DNA of 64,000 nt from Streptomyces sp. NBC_01775. GTDB taxonomy: Bacteria; Actinomycetota; Actinomycetes; Streptomycetales; Streptomycetaceae. The stretch spans positions 5,456,001 through 5,520,000 of the forward strand of contig NZ_CP109104.1 in the NCBI RefSeq assembly GCF_035917675.1, given 5' to 3'. Below, piece by piece: positions 15,250-23,221 of the stretch; position 1 is the stretch's first letter, and every line of letters starts with the position of its first letter. Below the pieces are notes generated by a model. It did no database searches and was not told the origin of the DNA. It worked only from the letters and a program-made list of their open reading frames with translations. A program made the translations under genes and the position numbers.

Positions 15250-16053
15250 ATGACCAATGAACACCCGACAGCAGCCCCGCTCGCCTCCGTGATGGACGTA
15301 CGCGTGCACGGCACCGGCCCGGCACTGCTGCTGGCGCACGGAGCGGGCGGCGGGATCGAGGGCAATTTCGGGCTCGTGCTCGACGACCTCGCCTCGGACC
15401 ACACCCTCATAGGCCCGCACTATCCGGGCGCGGGGAACACTCCGGCCGCCGCGACGCCGCTCGACCTCGACGAACTGGCCGACGCGGTCGTGGAGTCGGC
15501 CGTCTCGCGCGGGCACGAGCGCTTCGTCGTCATGGGGGAGTCGCTGGGCTCGGCCGTCGCCGTCCGGGCGGCGACGCGGCATCCGGAGCGGGTCCGCGCG
15601 CTCGTACTGACCGCGGGCTTCCCCGTCGCGGATCCCGCGTTGGCGCTCGCGGCGCGGCTCGTCACCACGCTGGGGAAGGCCGGGGAATGGGACGCTGTCG
15701 CCCGCTTCGCCTGCCTGTCGTGCCTCACGGACCGGGACCTGGCCGAGATGCCCGAGGAGGCGCTGGAAGCGGCTGTGGCGGCCACCCGTGCGAGCCTGCC
15801 GGCGGGGATGGTGGACCACTTCGCGCTGTTGCCCGAGATCGACGTGCGCGGCGACCTCGCCGGGATCTCGGTGCCCGTCCTGGTGCTGGCGCCCACCGGC
15901 GACCGTCTCGTCCTGCCCGACAGCTCCCGCCGCCTCGCCCGGGGCATTCCCGGGGCCACGCTCGTGGAGATCCCGGGCGGTGCGCACGTCCTGAACGAGG
16001 CGGACCGTGCGGTGTGGCTGAAGCACGTGAGGGGCCTCCTGGGCGGGCTGTGA
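15250..16053 (+). CDS. Alpha/beta-hydrolase
   Basis: Encodes 267 aa from ATG 15250. Hallmarks are the oxyanion loop LLLAHGAGGG, the nucleophile elbow GESLGS, a late Asp in LAPTGDRLV and the catalytic His in GGAHVLNE. The substrate is unknown. No ribosome-binding site precedes the ATG, and the promoter -10 ends only 8 bp upstream, so the message is probably leaderless. It is controlled by the divergent MerR regulator through the 19-bp-spacer promoter. Confidence 0.88.
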   Translation: MTNEHPTAAPLASVMDVRVHGTGPALLLAHGAGGGIEGNFGLVLDDLASDHTLIGPHYPGAGNTPAAATPLDLDELADAVVESAVSRGHERFVVMGESLGSAVAVRAATRHPERVRALVLTAGFPVADPALALAARLVTTLGKAGEWDAVARFACLSCLTDRDLAEMPEEALEAAVAATRASLPAGMVDHFALLPEIDVRGDLAGISVPVLVLAPTGDRLVLPDSSRRLARGIPGATLVEIPGGAHVLNEADRAVWLKHVRGLLGGL

Positions 16054-16149
16054 GGCGGGGCCCTCGCGGGGCAGGGACTCTGGCAGCCGGGGCCCGACGG
16101 CCCTGGCGGGCGGGACGGGGGCCCCGGCGGCCAGGACCTGACCGGATGG

Positions 16150-16698
16150 TCAGCAGCCGCCGCAGTTGTAGTACGTCACGTCCCAGTGGTTGCCCTCGCG
16201 GTAGTAGACGTTGCCCGAGGCGGACTTCCATTTGGAGCCGCCTATGGAGGTGAAGGTTCCGGTGATGTAGTTGTCCAGGCAGCTGGAGAGGGACATGTCG
16301 AGCTTGTAGCCGTTCCAGTGGCTGTACGTACCGGAGGCGTGGCCCGTCTCCGTGCCGCCGGTGAGGCGGATGGCGCAGCCTGAGGCGCTCTTGAGGGTGA
16401 CGGCGCCGTCGGCAGTCGCGGAGTTGAGCTGGTCGAAGGACGTACAGCTGGGGTTGTTGCGGTCCGAACAGCCGCCGCTGGACGTCCAGGTGATGCCCGC
16501 GGAACGGAACTTGGCCGTCGACTGCGCGTGGGTGAGTTTCGCGAGAATCCGGTGGCCGCTTCCGGCGGTCGACGCCGCGCTCACCGGATGGGACGAGGTG
16601 TTCACCGGGACGGCCTGGGCGGGCGTTCCGGCCAGCGCGAGGCCGGTGGCGGCCACGGTGCCGAGCAGGGCGGTGAGCACACGGCGGGTAGGTCTCAT
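16150..16698 (-). CDS. Secreted M15-like (D-Ala-D-Ala peptidase fold) small protein
   Basis: Encodes 182 aa with a clear Sec signal peptide (RRVLTALLGTVAATGLALAG, cleavage after AQA). The mature part carries SHWNGYKLD, which fits the S-H-x-x-G-x-x-x-D zinc-binding pattern of M15/VanX-VanY peptidases. Near the end it carries EGNHWDV, which fits their E-x-x-H catalytic Glu/zinc His. Several Cys pairs (GGCSDRNNPSC, SSC, NCGGC) suggest disulfides. Family level is inferred from these two motifs and order. A second, larger M15-type peptidase gene lies directly upstream on the same strand (97 bp gap), pointing to joint cell-wall remodelling. Confidence 0.65.
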   Translation of the reverse strand: MRPTRRVLTALLGTVAATGLALAGTPAQAVPVNTSSHPVSAASTAGSGHRILAKLTHAQSTAKFRSAGITWTSSGGCSDRNNPSCTSFDQLNSATADGAVTLKSASGCAIRLTGGTETGHASGTYSHWNGYKLDMSLSSCLDNYITGTFTSIGGSKWKSASGNVYYREGNHWDVTYYNCGGC

Positions 16699-16794
16699 AT
16701 GGGGCTCCTGCCTCTGTGGGGTTCTCTGGAGTTCCAGGGGGCCTGTGGGGGATGGGGGAACGGGGGCGGCCGACCTCGCGGGGCGGCGTGGTGG

Positions 16795-17637
16795 TCAGCC
16801 GATGCCGCAGTTCGGCGCCGACCAGAAGCGGCTGCCGCGGTGGTCCACGTGTGTGTGGTCGCCGTGGCCCGGGTAGCCGGGCCCGAGGATCCCGTTGAAG
16901 CCGCGGTTCCGGGCCTCCTGCGCGAGCGAGCACAGGGTGTGCGGGCCCGACGCGAGGTCGGCGGCGTCGCCGTACAGGTGGCGGCTGGAGGGCGCTCCGC
17001 CGACCTGGTCATTGCACGCCTTGGAGCGGAAGCCGCTGGTGACGGTGATCGGCTTGTCGCCGAGCGCGTGCCGGAGGGCCTCCAGCTTCCACATGGTGCG
17101 CAGCGCGTTGGACTTGGCCTGGGCAGCGCTGACGGCTCCGCCGCTCCAGTCGGAGTTGCAGTCGTTCAGCTCGTCGAAGTCGAAGTGCGCCGGGGAGCAG
17201 TCGTCGTCCTGGAGGGCGTAGAGCTTCTCGTAGGTCGCGCTGTTCGCCGTGCCGCTCGCGGGCAGCCCGTACGCCTGCTGGAAGCGGGTGACGGCGGCCT
17301 TGGTGGCGGGGCCGAAGTCGCCGTCCATGGTGAGCACCTCGCCGGGTGCCGGGTATCCGGCGACGCGGATCTGCAACTGCGTGACGTCCTCGCCCTTGGC
17401 GCCCTCGGACAGGTCCCGCTGCCAGCTGTAGCAGCCGTCGGCGGCCCTCCCCGCCACTGTCGCCCTCGCGCTCTCCGGCGGCGCCGAGGCGGTGGCCGTG
17501 ACCGTACCGGTGAGCACGGCGGCTGCCAGGAGCGCGAGGGAGAGGGCGAGCCCGCCCAGGCTGCGGCGGGCACGGACTCCGAAGCGGCGGGCACGACTGC
17601 TGAAGGGGGGCGTGCTGTCTCTTGGGGGTGTGCGCAT
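16795..17637 (-). CDS. Secreted peptidoglycan-binding D-Ala-D-Ala carboxypeptidase (M15)
   Basis: Encodes 280 aa from the ATG at 17637 (GGAG 5-6 nt upstream); a longer in-frame ATG at 17769 is rejected because the signal peptide starts here. After a basic n-region and hydrophobic core (LGGLALSLALLAAAVLTGTV) comes a PG_binding_1 domain (QLQIRVAGYP ... MDGDFGPATKAAVTRFQQAY) and then the peptidase M15 domain: ITVTSGFRSKACN, SSRHLYGDAADL (zinc His and Asp) and GDHTHVDHRG (zinc His). This is the architecture of the S. albus G zinc DD-carboxypeptidase. It acts outside the cell on peptidoglycan stem peptides. Confidence 0.9.
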   Translation of the reverse strand: MRTPPRDSTPPFSSRARRFGVRARRSLGGLALSLALLAAAVLTGTVTATASAPPESARATVAGRAADGCYSWQRDLSEGAKGEDVTQLQIRVAGYPAPGEVLTMDGDFGPATKAAVTRFQQAYGLPASGTANSATYEKLYALQDDDCSPAHFDFDELNDCNSDWSGGAVSAAQAKSNALRTMWKLEALRHALGDKPITVTSGFRSKACNDQVGGAPSSRHLYGDAADLASGPHTLCSLAQEARNRGFNGILGPGYPGHGDHTHVDHRGSRFWSAPNCGIG

Positions 17638-17833
17638 GGCATCTCCGTACGGTGGGGGCCGGGTTGCGCGACGCGCGGAGAGAACGGGGACGGGGCCGGG
17701 CGGCGTGTGGGCGTCAACGTAGTGGGGTGACAGGGTCATGTAAACAATGCGCAAAGGTGGTCCGACCATTGGTGGCGGCGAGGCAGAAACCCCTTGCTGG
17801 AGACCGGTGTTGAGGAGCCGCCCCGGACTCCGG

Positions 17834-18175
17834 TCAGCGGAAGAACTGGCCCGGTGTGAGCCCTACCGTGCGCCGGAAGGCGGCGATGAAGGCGCCGGCC
17901 GAGGCGTAGCCGACTCTGCGGGCCACCGATTCCACCGGCCCTCTCTCGGCCAGCAGCGACATCGCCTCCTGCATGCGGAGGTGTTCGCGCCAGCGGCCGA
18001 AGCCGAGCCGGGTCTCGGCGGTGAAGAGGCGGGCCAGGGTGCGGGAACTGGCGCCCGCCACGGTGGCCCAGGCGGCGAGGGGACGCCCGTCGGCGGGGTC
18101 GTCGCGCAGCGCTTCAGCGACCATCCGGGCACGCGGATCGACGGGCCACTTGGCAGCGTAGGCCGTGGCGGACAC
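17834..18175 (-). CDS. AraC-family regulator reduced to its DNA-binding domain
   Basis: Encodes 113 aa containing the double helix-turn-helix of AraC proteins: WATVAGASSRTLARLFTAET and VARRVGYASAGAFIAAFRRT, ending in the usual GLTPGQFFR. The N-terminal cupin sensor of full-length members (about 150 residues) is missing. Only 26 bp separate the start from the divergent methyltransferase gene, so the sensor domain was lost rather than overlooked. It may be a truncated relic or a minimal regulator. Confidence 0.75.
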   Translation of the reverse strand: MSATAYAAKWPVDPRARMVAEALRDDPADGRPLAAWATVAGASSRTLARLFTAETRLGFGRWREHLRMQEAMSLLAERGPVESVARRVGYASAGAFIAAFRRTVGLTPGQFFR

Positions 18176-18201
18176 TCCGGGCGCGGCCTAGCGTCGGTCT
18201 C

Positions 18202-18774
18202 ATGCCGATGAACAGAGCGCACCGGAGACTGTGCAGTTCGGAGAAGTGGGCGGCCGGAGTACGGGACCGGCTGCTGCCGTGGGCCCTGGACGGGGTCGAA
18301 CTGGGCGAGGACATCGTCGAGATCGGACCGGGCTACGGCGCGAATCTGCGTGTCCTGATCGAGCAGGTGCCAAATGTGACCGCCGTGGAGATCGACGCCG
18401 GCACGGTGGACCTGCTGCGCGCCAAGTGGGGCGATCGCGCGCGCGTTCTGCACGCCGACGGGGCACAGTTGCCGCTGCCGGACGAAACGTACTCCGCCGT
18501 CGTGTGCTTCACGATGCTCCACCACGTGCCGACCGCTGAACACCAGGACCGGATCTTCGCCGAGGCGTTCCGTGTGCTGCGCCCCGGCGGCACGTTCGCC
18601 GGCGCCGACAGCCAGCCGAACTTCCGCTTCCGGCTGCTGCACATCGGCGACACCATGAACACCCTCGACCCGGCGAAGCTGCCCGCGCGGCTGTCCCGCG
18701 CGGGGTTCACCCGCGTGTCCACCTCGCTTCATCCGGAGAGCGGCGGGCTGCGCTTCAGCGCCAGGCGGCCGTGA
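18202..18774 (+). CDS. Class I SAM-dependent methyltransferase
   Basis: Encodes 190 aa. Motif I is IVEIGPGYGANLRVL, the post-I acidic residue is in TAVEIDAGT, motif II is TYSAVVCFTMLHHVPT and motif III is VLRPGGTFAGAD. The compact single-domain fold resembles Methyltransf_11 small-molecule enzymes; the substrate cannot be deduced. It is divergent from the AraC fragment, an arrangement that commonly means regulation by it, and converges on the two-component system genes. Confidence 0.85.
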   Translation: MPMNRAHRRLCSSEKWAAGVRDRLLPWALDGVELGEDIVEIGPGYGANLRVLIEQVPNVTAVEIDAGTVDLLRAKWGDRARVLHADGAQLPLPDETYSAVVCFTMLHHVPTAEHQDRIFAEAFRVLRPGGTFAGADSQPNFRFRLLHIGDTMNTLDPAKLPARLSRAGFTRVSTSLHPESGGLRFSARRP

Positions 18775-18826
18775 GAGGCCCCAGGTCGTGTCGTCGAAGT
18801 CCCGTCTGCCCGGCGGGCGGACGACG

Positions 18827-19498
18827 CTACTTTGAAGACACTCCCCAGCCGCCCGGTCGCACCAGACCTCGCTCGTACGCGAAGACGGCCGCCTGGGTGC
18901 GGTCGCGCAGCCCCAGCTTCACCAGGACGCGGCCCACGTGTGTCTTGACCGTGGAGTCGGCGACGACCAGACGCTCGGCGATCTCGTTGTTGGACAGGCC
19001 CTGGGCGACCAGCACGAGCACCTCGGTCTCCCGTTCGGTGAGGTCGCCGATGCGTTCGGCGACCGGGCGCGGCGCTCCCAGCTTGGAGAACTCCGTGATC
19101 AGCCGCTTTGTGATCGTCGGCGCGAGCAGGGCCTCCCCGGCCGCCACGACCCGGACGCCCTCCGCCAGTTGGCCGACCGAGGCGTCCTTGAGCAGGAAGC
19201 CGCTCGCTCCTGCGCGCAACGCCTGGTAAACGTACTCGTCCAGATCGAAGGTGGTCAGGACCAGCACCTTGGTCTCCGTACCACCGGCGACGATTTCCCG
19301 GGTGGCCTCCAGACCGTTCATGCCGGGCATCCGGACGTCCATCAGGACGACGTCGGGGCTGAGCGCGGCGACCTTCTCCACCGCCTCCTCGCCATTGACG
19401 GCCTCGCCGACGACCTCGATGTCCGGCATCGCGCCCAACAGCACCGAGAAGCCCTCGCGGACCAGCTCCTGGTCGTCGACGAGCAGTACGCGAATCAC
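18827..19498 (-). CDS. NarL/LuxR-type response regulator
   Basis: Encodes 223 aa from GTG 19498, whose start overlaps the kinase stop by 4 bp (GTGA). The receiver domain has the acidic pair (LLVDDQE), the phospho-acceptor Asp in VVLMDVRMPG and the Lys in FLLKDAS. The C-terminal LuxR helix-turn-helix is LTERETEVLVLVAQGLSNNE followed by IAERLVVADSTVKTHVGRVL. It pairs with the upstream histidine kinase. Regulated genes are unknown. Confidence 0.95.
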   Translation of the reverse strand: MIRVLLVDDQELVREGFSVLLGAMPDIEVVGEAVNGEEAVEKVAALSPDVVLMDVRMPGMNGLEATREIVAGGTETKVLVLTTFDLDEYVYQALRAGASGFLLKDASVGQLAEGVRVVAAGEALLAPTITKRLITEFSKLGAPRPVAERIGDLTERETEVLVLVAQGLSNNEIAERLVVADSTVKTHVGRVLVKLGLRDRTQAAVFAYERGLVRPGGWGVSSK

Positions 19499-20901
19499 GC
19501 CGCCCCCTCTCCCCACGCCGGGTTCCCTTCGTGCCGTGCCGTGTGCTCTTCGCCCCGCGCCGGGTTCCCCTCGGACGCCGGGGCCGGAGCATCCGGTGTG
19601 ACGGGAACGAAGGCCAGCACCTCGAAGCCGCCCTCCTCCGTCGGATCGGCCGTCATCTCCCCGCCCAGCAACTGCACCCGCTCCCGCATGCCCAGCAGGC
19701 CGTGTCCCGAGCCGGGGGACGGCGTGACCGGGCGCTCCGGCCTGCCGTTGACGACGCGCAGTCCCAGGCCGCCCAGGACGTAGGAGATCTCGACGCGGGT
19801 CTTGGCCCCGGGAGAGTGCCGCAGCGCGTTGCTGAGGGCCTCCTGGACGAGCCGGTAGGCCGACAGCTCGACGCCCTGCGGGAACGTCCGGGGCGCGCCG
19901 GTGATCACCGCGTCCACCTCCAGGCCCGCCTCCCGCACCCCCTCCAGGAGCGTATCGAGGGCGGCCAGGGTGGGCTGTGGAGCCTCCGGGCCGGTGACGG
20001 CGAACGTGTCCGGGTCGTCGGCCCGTACGAGGCCCAGGATGCGGCGCAGCTCGGTCAGCGCGGCGACGGCGTTCTCCCGGATGGTGGTGAAGGCGCCCGC
20101 CAGCTCCGGCGGGGTGTCCTTGACGCGGAAAGGGGCGGCTTCGGCCTGGATGGCGATGACGGACATGTGGTGCGCCACCACGTCGTGCAGCTCGCGGGCG
20201 ATGAGGGCGCGCTCTTCCAGCAGCGTGCGGTGGGCGCGCTCCTTGGCGGTGACGGTCTCCGTCTCCACGACGTGCCGGCGCTCCTCGTGCCAGGCCCGCC
20301 CGGCGGCGGCGGCCACCAGGACGACGGCGGAGAAGAGCGCGACGAAGGGCAGGTTCCCGTCGATGTCGTCGGCGAAGGCCGAGAGGAAGGTCGCGGGGAC
20401 GATCGTCAGCAGCCACATCTCCGGTGCCGTGCGCGGCCGGGTCCGCAGCACGACCGACACCATCACGATCAGGTGGCACACCGGCGCCAGGTCCGCCCAG
20501 GGGGAGCCCTCTCCGGTGGGCAGCGCGACCAAGAACCCCGCGAGCGAGATCCAGAAGGCTCCCACCGGACGGAAGAGGACCAGGGCGATCGGCGCGGTCA
20601 GCAGCAGGCACAGGATCAGCGCGAGGAGGGTATCCGGCGGGCCGATGCCGACCGCCTCGGGCATGGCGACGAGGAAAATCAGGGCGGCGCCTCCTCCGAG
20701 GACCCAGTGCCGGATCCACCGGAGGCCCTGCCGGATACCGGCGGGCACGCGCCGGAGCGCGCTGGAGGGGCCTGCTTCCGGCAGGGGCGGGAGCGGCCGG
20801 GAGGCGAACGCGCCGGTGAACAGGTCCTGCCGGAGCCCCGACAGCATGCCGCGGGCGGATCCCGCCTCGGCGTGCGGGGCGGCCATGGATGTCTGGGTCA
20901 T
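19495..20901 (-). CDS. DesK/NarX-type sensor histidine kinase
   Basis: Encodes 468 aa from the ATG at 20901 (MTQTSMAAPHAEAG); the in-frame extension to 21096 is GC-repeat sequence. Several hydrophobic helices (about residues 75-220: GGGAALIFLVAMPEAVGIG, LLALILCLLLTAPIALVLF, FWISLAGFLVAL and others) form the membrane sensor. The HisKA_3 dimerisation box is LIARELHDVVAHHMSVIAIQ with the phospho-His, and the HATPase_c domain ends with GLLGMRERVQLLGG. TAGCGT lies 7 bp before the ATG and no ribosome site is seen, so a leaderless message is likely. The co-translated partner is the response regulator at 18827. Confidence 0.93.
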   Translation of the reverse strand: MTQTSMAAPHAEAGSARGMLSGLRQDLFTGAFASRPLPPLPEAGPSSALRRVPAGIRQGLRWIRHWVLGGGAALIFLVAMPEAVGIGPPDTLLALILCLLLTAPIALVLFRPVGAFWISLAGFLVALPTGEGSPWADLAPVCHLIVMVSVVLRTRPRTAPEMWLLTIVPATFLSAFADDIDGNLPFVALFSAVVLVAAAAGRAWHEERRHVVETETVTAKERAHRTLLEERALIARELHDVVAHHMSVIAIQAEAAPFRVKDTPPELAGAFTTIRENAVAALTELRRILGLVRADDPDTFAVTGPEAPQPTLAALDTLLEGVREAGLEVDAVITGAPRTFPQGVELSAYRLVQEALSNALRHSPGAKTRVEISYVLGGLGLRVVNGRPERPVTPSPGSGHGLLGMRERVQLLGGEMTADPTEEGGFEVLAFVPVTPDAPAPASEGNPARGEEHTARHEGNPAWGEGAA

Positions 20902-20981
20902 GGGGTCAACGCTAGGCAGTGTGGCGGGCGCTGGCGTCCCCACCAGTGAGGATCCCCGGTGTTCTCCTCTGGTACGACGTG

Positions 20982-21060
20982 CCGTGCGCCAGGGGTCCGT
21001 GCCGTGCCGTGCGCCCAGGGGTTCGCGCCGTGCGCCAGGGTCCGTCCCGTGCGCCACGGG
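20982..21060. repeat. Short imperfect direct repeats (CCGTGCGCC-type)
   Basis: Four copies of CCGTGCGCCMRGGG begin at 20982, 21007, 21028 and 21047, spaced about 19-25 bp, immediately upstream of the histidine-kinase promoter region. They could be slippage products or a repeated regulator site. Confidence 0.65.
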
Positions 21061-21114
21061 CCACAAAGGCACGGCGCCACGGGCCACCGGGGGCACGCGC
21101 TCAGTGGATGAGCT

Positions 21115-21162
21115 TCAGCCCGACCACCCCGACACGATCAGCACACCCCAGGCCAGAGCCAT
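21115..21162 (-). CDS. Tiny membrane-peptide ORF (15 aa, possibly frameshifted)
   Basis: A perfect GGAGG lies 8 nt before an ATG at 21162 that reads MALAWGVLIVSGWSG and stops. Without one base in the run of G's the same message would read on as GVVGLKLIH and stop at 21101, giving a 20-residue hydrophobic peptide. Either it is a very short peptide or a one-base deletion has truncated it. The strong ribosome site and hydrophobic character argue for real translation. No family assigned. Confidence 0.4.
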   Translation of the reverse strand: MALAWGVLIVSGWSG

Positions 21163-21173
21163 CGGAACGTCCT

Positions 21174-21242
21174 CCGTTCACCCTTCGGTTCCGTTCCTCC
21201 TTCGGACCCGTTCACCCTTCGGTTCCGTTCACCCTTCGGACC
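21174..21242. repeat. Four ~17-bp tandem repeats
   Basis: Four near-identical units of the form CCGTTCACCCTTCGGTT run head to tail. The last overlaps the 3' end of the DUF1269-like gene. Each unit contains the short dyad TTC..TTCGG. Function unknown. Confidence 0.8.
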
Positions 21243-21747
21243 GGGATTCGGGAGTATCCGGTGCTGAGAGTGCCGCCTTCAGCTCCTTGCGGACCTGGGA
21301 GGCCGCGTAGCGCCGGATGCTCGGGCCCAGTACCTTGTCCGCCGGACCGGGAGCGTCTTCGTCGACCTCGGCGACCAGGACCGTGCTGCCCGGCGGGATC
21401 TGCGAGGTCAGCTCCTCCAGCGCGGCGTTGGTCTCCGTCACCCGGCGCACGTCGTGGCCACCGCCGATCAGCCCGCCGGCGCCGAAGCCGATCATGGCTC
21501 CCACCGGCCCTCCCACCAGGCCGACCAGCGCGCCGACGAGCCCTCCCACGGCGAAGCCCGCGGAGCTGTTGGTGTGGTCCACCTCGCCGGGGATTTCGAC
21601 GTTGCCCTCGGGATCGCGGCCGATCACCCGTGCCTCGCGCAGCTTGAGCTTCCCCTCGGTATGGGCGCCGGCCAGATCGTCCAGCGCCCCCAGGGCCGCC
21701 TGGGTGCCACGGTCGGTGAAGTCCGCGAACAAGATGTTTTCCGGCAT
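21229..21747 (-). CDS. DUF1269-family glycine-rich protein
   Basis: Encodes 172 aa from the ATG at 21747. The central glycine-zipper-like hydrophobic stretch (SSAGFAVGGLVGALVGLVGG then PVGAMIGFGAGGLIGGG) flanked by charged domains (ENILFADFTD ... LREARVIGRDPEG ... GSTVLVAEVDED) is the DUF1269 pattern. Such proteins are thought to associate with membranes; their role is unknown. The 3' end is embedded in the tandem repeats at 21174-21242. Confidence 0.8.
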   Translation of the reverse strand: MPENILFADFTDRGTQAALGALDDLAGAHTEGKLKLREARVIGRDPEGNVEIPGEVDHTNSSAGFAVGGLVGALVGLVGGPVGAMIGFGAGGLIGGGHDVRRVTETNAALEELTSQIPPGSTVLVAEVDEDAPGPADKVLGPSIRRYAASQVRKELKAALSAPDTPESRSEG

Positions 21748-21930
21748 ACGCCCACCATCAAGGCTCAAGGGGCGCACGGCATCCGCAGGGGCGCAGCGGC
21801 GCGCCCCTTCCGCGCATGGCACCGCCTGCCCGCACTCGGCGCACCCCCTCCGCACGCGGCGCACCGGCGGACGCCGCCGCTGGGTGGACGCCACTGGCGC
21901 AGGCCGGGCCCGACGGGTGAGGGTGATCCC

Positions 21931-22674
21931 ATGAACGTCGCGTTCCTCTTCCCCGGCCTGGGCTCGCAGCGGCCTGGAATGCTGCACAGGCTGCCCGACA
22001 CCTCGGCCTCGGCGACCGTGCTCGCCGAGGCCGAGTGGAGCCACCCGGGAGGGATCGCCGAGCTGGACACCGCGCAGGCGCTGGAGGAGTCGGAGGTGGC
22101 CCGGCACGTATGCCTGCTGATCGCCGGGGTGGCCGGGGCGGGCGCGCTCATGGAGGACGAGGAGATCTCCCCCGCGCTCCTCGCGGGCCACGGGCTCGGA
22201 GGCTACGCGGCTGCCGTCGTCGCCGGGCTGCTCACGTTCGCGGAGGCGCTGCGTGCCGTACGGCTGCGGGCTGAGCTGCTGGAGCGCGCGGAGGAGTCGG
22301 AGCACGACATCGGCATCCGGATGGCGCAGCATCTCGCCACGATCAAGCGCCGCTCGTTCAGGCTGCCGTATGTGACGAGCACGGAGGGCCGCTGTCTGCG
22401 CGGTGCCACCAACGCGGTCTTCGACGACCTGGCCAGGTCGGTGGCGCTGCCGGTGCGCTGGAAGGAGATGACGATGACGCTGATCGAGGCAGGAGCGGAC
22501 TGCCTGGTGGAGCTGCCGCCCGGGCGGGTGCTGACCCGGCGGCTGGCCGAGGAGCTGCCCGGGATGCGGGCCGTCTCCGTGGAGGAGCGCGGGATCGCGG
22601 ACGCGGCCGACTTCGCACGCGGGACGGCGGAGGGCGGCGAGTGGGGGGCCTACGGGGCCGGGACCCGGGCCTGA
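21931..22674 (+). CDS. MdcH/FabD-like acyltransferase lacking the catalytic Ser (pseudoenzyme)
   Basis: Encodes 247 aa from ATG 21931 (MNVAFLFPGLGSQRPGMLHR, the PGQGxQ-type start). The order FPGLGSQRPGML ... CLLIAGVAGAGAL ... GHGLGGYAAAVVAGLLTFAE ... RLPYVTST ... VRWKEM matches MdcH, the malonyl-CoA:ACP transacylase subunit of malonate decarboxylase. Two key features differ. The GHSxG/GLSIG nucleophile is Gly88 (GHGLG). And about 70 residues that form the small ferredoxin-like subdomain in MdcH/FabD are missing between LRAELLERAE and EHDIGIRM. The His of the second motif may be retained (EHDIG). No other malonate-decarboxylase gene is nearby. It is probably catalytically inert or of altered function. 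Confidence 0.8.
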   Translation: MNVAFLFPGLGSQRPGMLHRLPDTSASATVLAEAEWSHPGGIAELDTAQALEESEVARHVCLLIAGVAGAGALMEDEEISPALLAGHGLGGYAAAVVAGLLTFAEALRAVRLRAELLERAEESEHDIGIRMAQHLATIKRRSFRLPYVTSTEGRCLRGATNAVFDDLARSVALPVRWKEMTMTLIEAGADCLVELPPGRVLTRRLAEELPGMRAVSVEERGIADAADFARGTAEGGEWGAYGAGTRA

Positions 22675-22713
22675 GAACCGGCTCGGGGGCCTGGGGCCTG
22701 CTGGGCCCGGGGC

Positions 22714-23199
22714 TCAGCGGAGAGGCTTGACGTAGCAGCGGCTCTCGTCGTGGAAGCGGTAGTGGCCGAACTTGGCCTTGGCGGGCTCGTACCCGGACGA
22801 GGTGTACAGCGCGATGGCCTCGGGCTGTTCGATTCCCGTTTCCAGCACCATCCGGACGCGGCCCGCGGCCCGCGCGTCGTCTTCCAAAAGCGCGAGTATC
22901 CGGCGGGCCAGCCCCAGGCCGCGGGCCTCGGGCATGACGAACATGCGCTTCAACTCGGCGTCGCCGTCCGTGTAGTTCTCCTCGCTCGCGTCCATGGAAC
23001 GCCAGCCGCCCGTGGCGACGGGCCGCCCTTCGTCGTCATGGGCGAGCAGATAGAGACCGCGCGGCGGCTGGAACATGGCGGCATCGAGCGGAGTCGCGTC
23101 GCCCTCCGTGTTGCCGTAGCGCTCGACGTACTCCTGAAGCACGATCTCGTTGAGCTTCCGGACGTCCGGATGGTCGAAATGGGCGGGAACGATCTCCAT
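22714..23199 (-). CDS. GNAT-family N-acetyltransferase
   Basis: Encodes 161 aa from the ATG at 23199. The acetyl-CoA-binding motif A is MFVMPEARGLGLARRILALL (R-x-x-G-L/A). It is followed by ALYTSSGYEPAKAKFGHYRF, the usual motif B end. The substrate is unknown. It is divergent from the exonuclease III gene with only 22 bp between starts, so promoters must overlap the coding ends. Confidence 0.88.
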   Translation of the reverse strand: MEIVPAHFDHPDVRKLNEIVLQEYVERYGNTEGDATPLDAAMFQPPRGLYLLAHDDEGRPVATGGWRSMDASEENYTDGDAELKRMFVMPEARGLGLARRILALLEDDARAAGRVRMVLETGIEQPEAIALYTSSGYEPAKAKFGHYRFHDESRCYVKPLR

Positions 23200-23221
23200 T
23201 CCGGCATCGTAAGGTGCACTG

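Noticed and set aside
10550..16053. A macrolide biosynthetic gene cluster
   Set aside because: Resistance-type genes are present but there are no polyketide synthase, sugar or export genes nearby.
21454..21930. Upstream extension of the MdcH-like frame
   Set aside because: It runs antisense through the DUF1269-like gene; the protein starts with the family's conserved N terminus at 21931.
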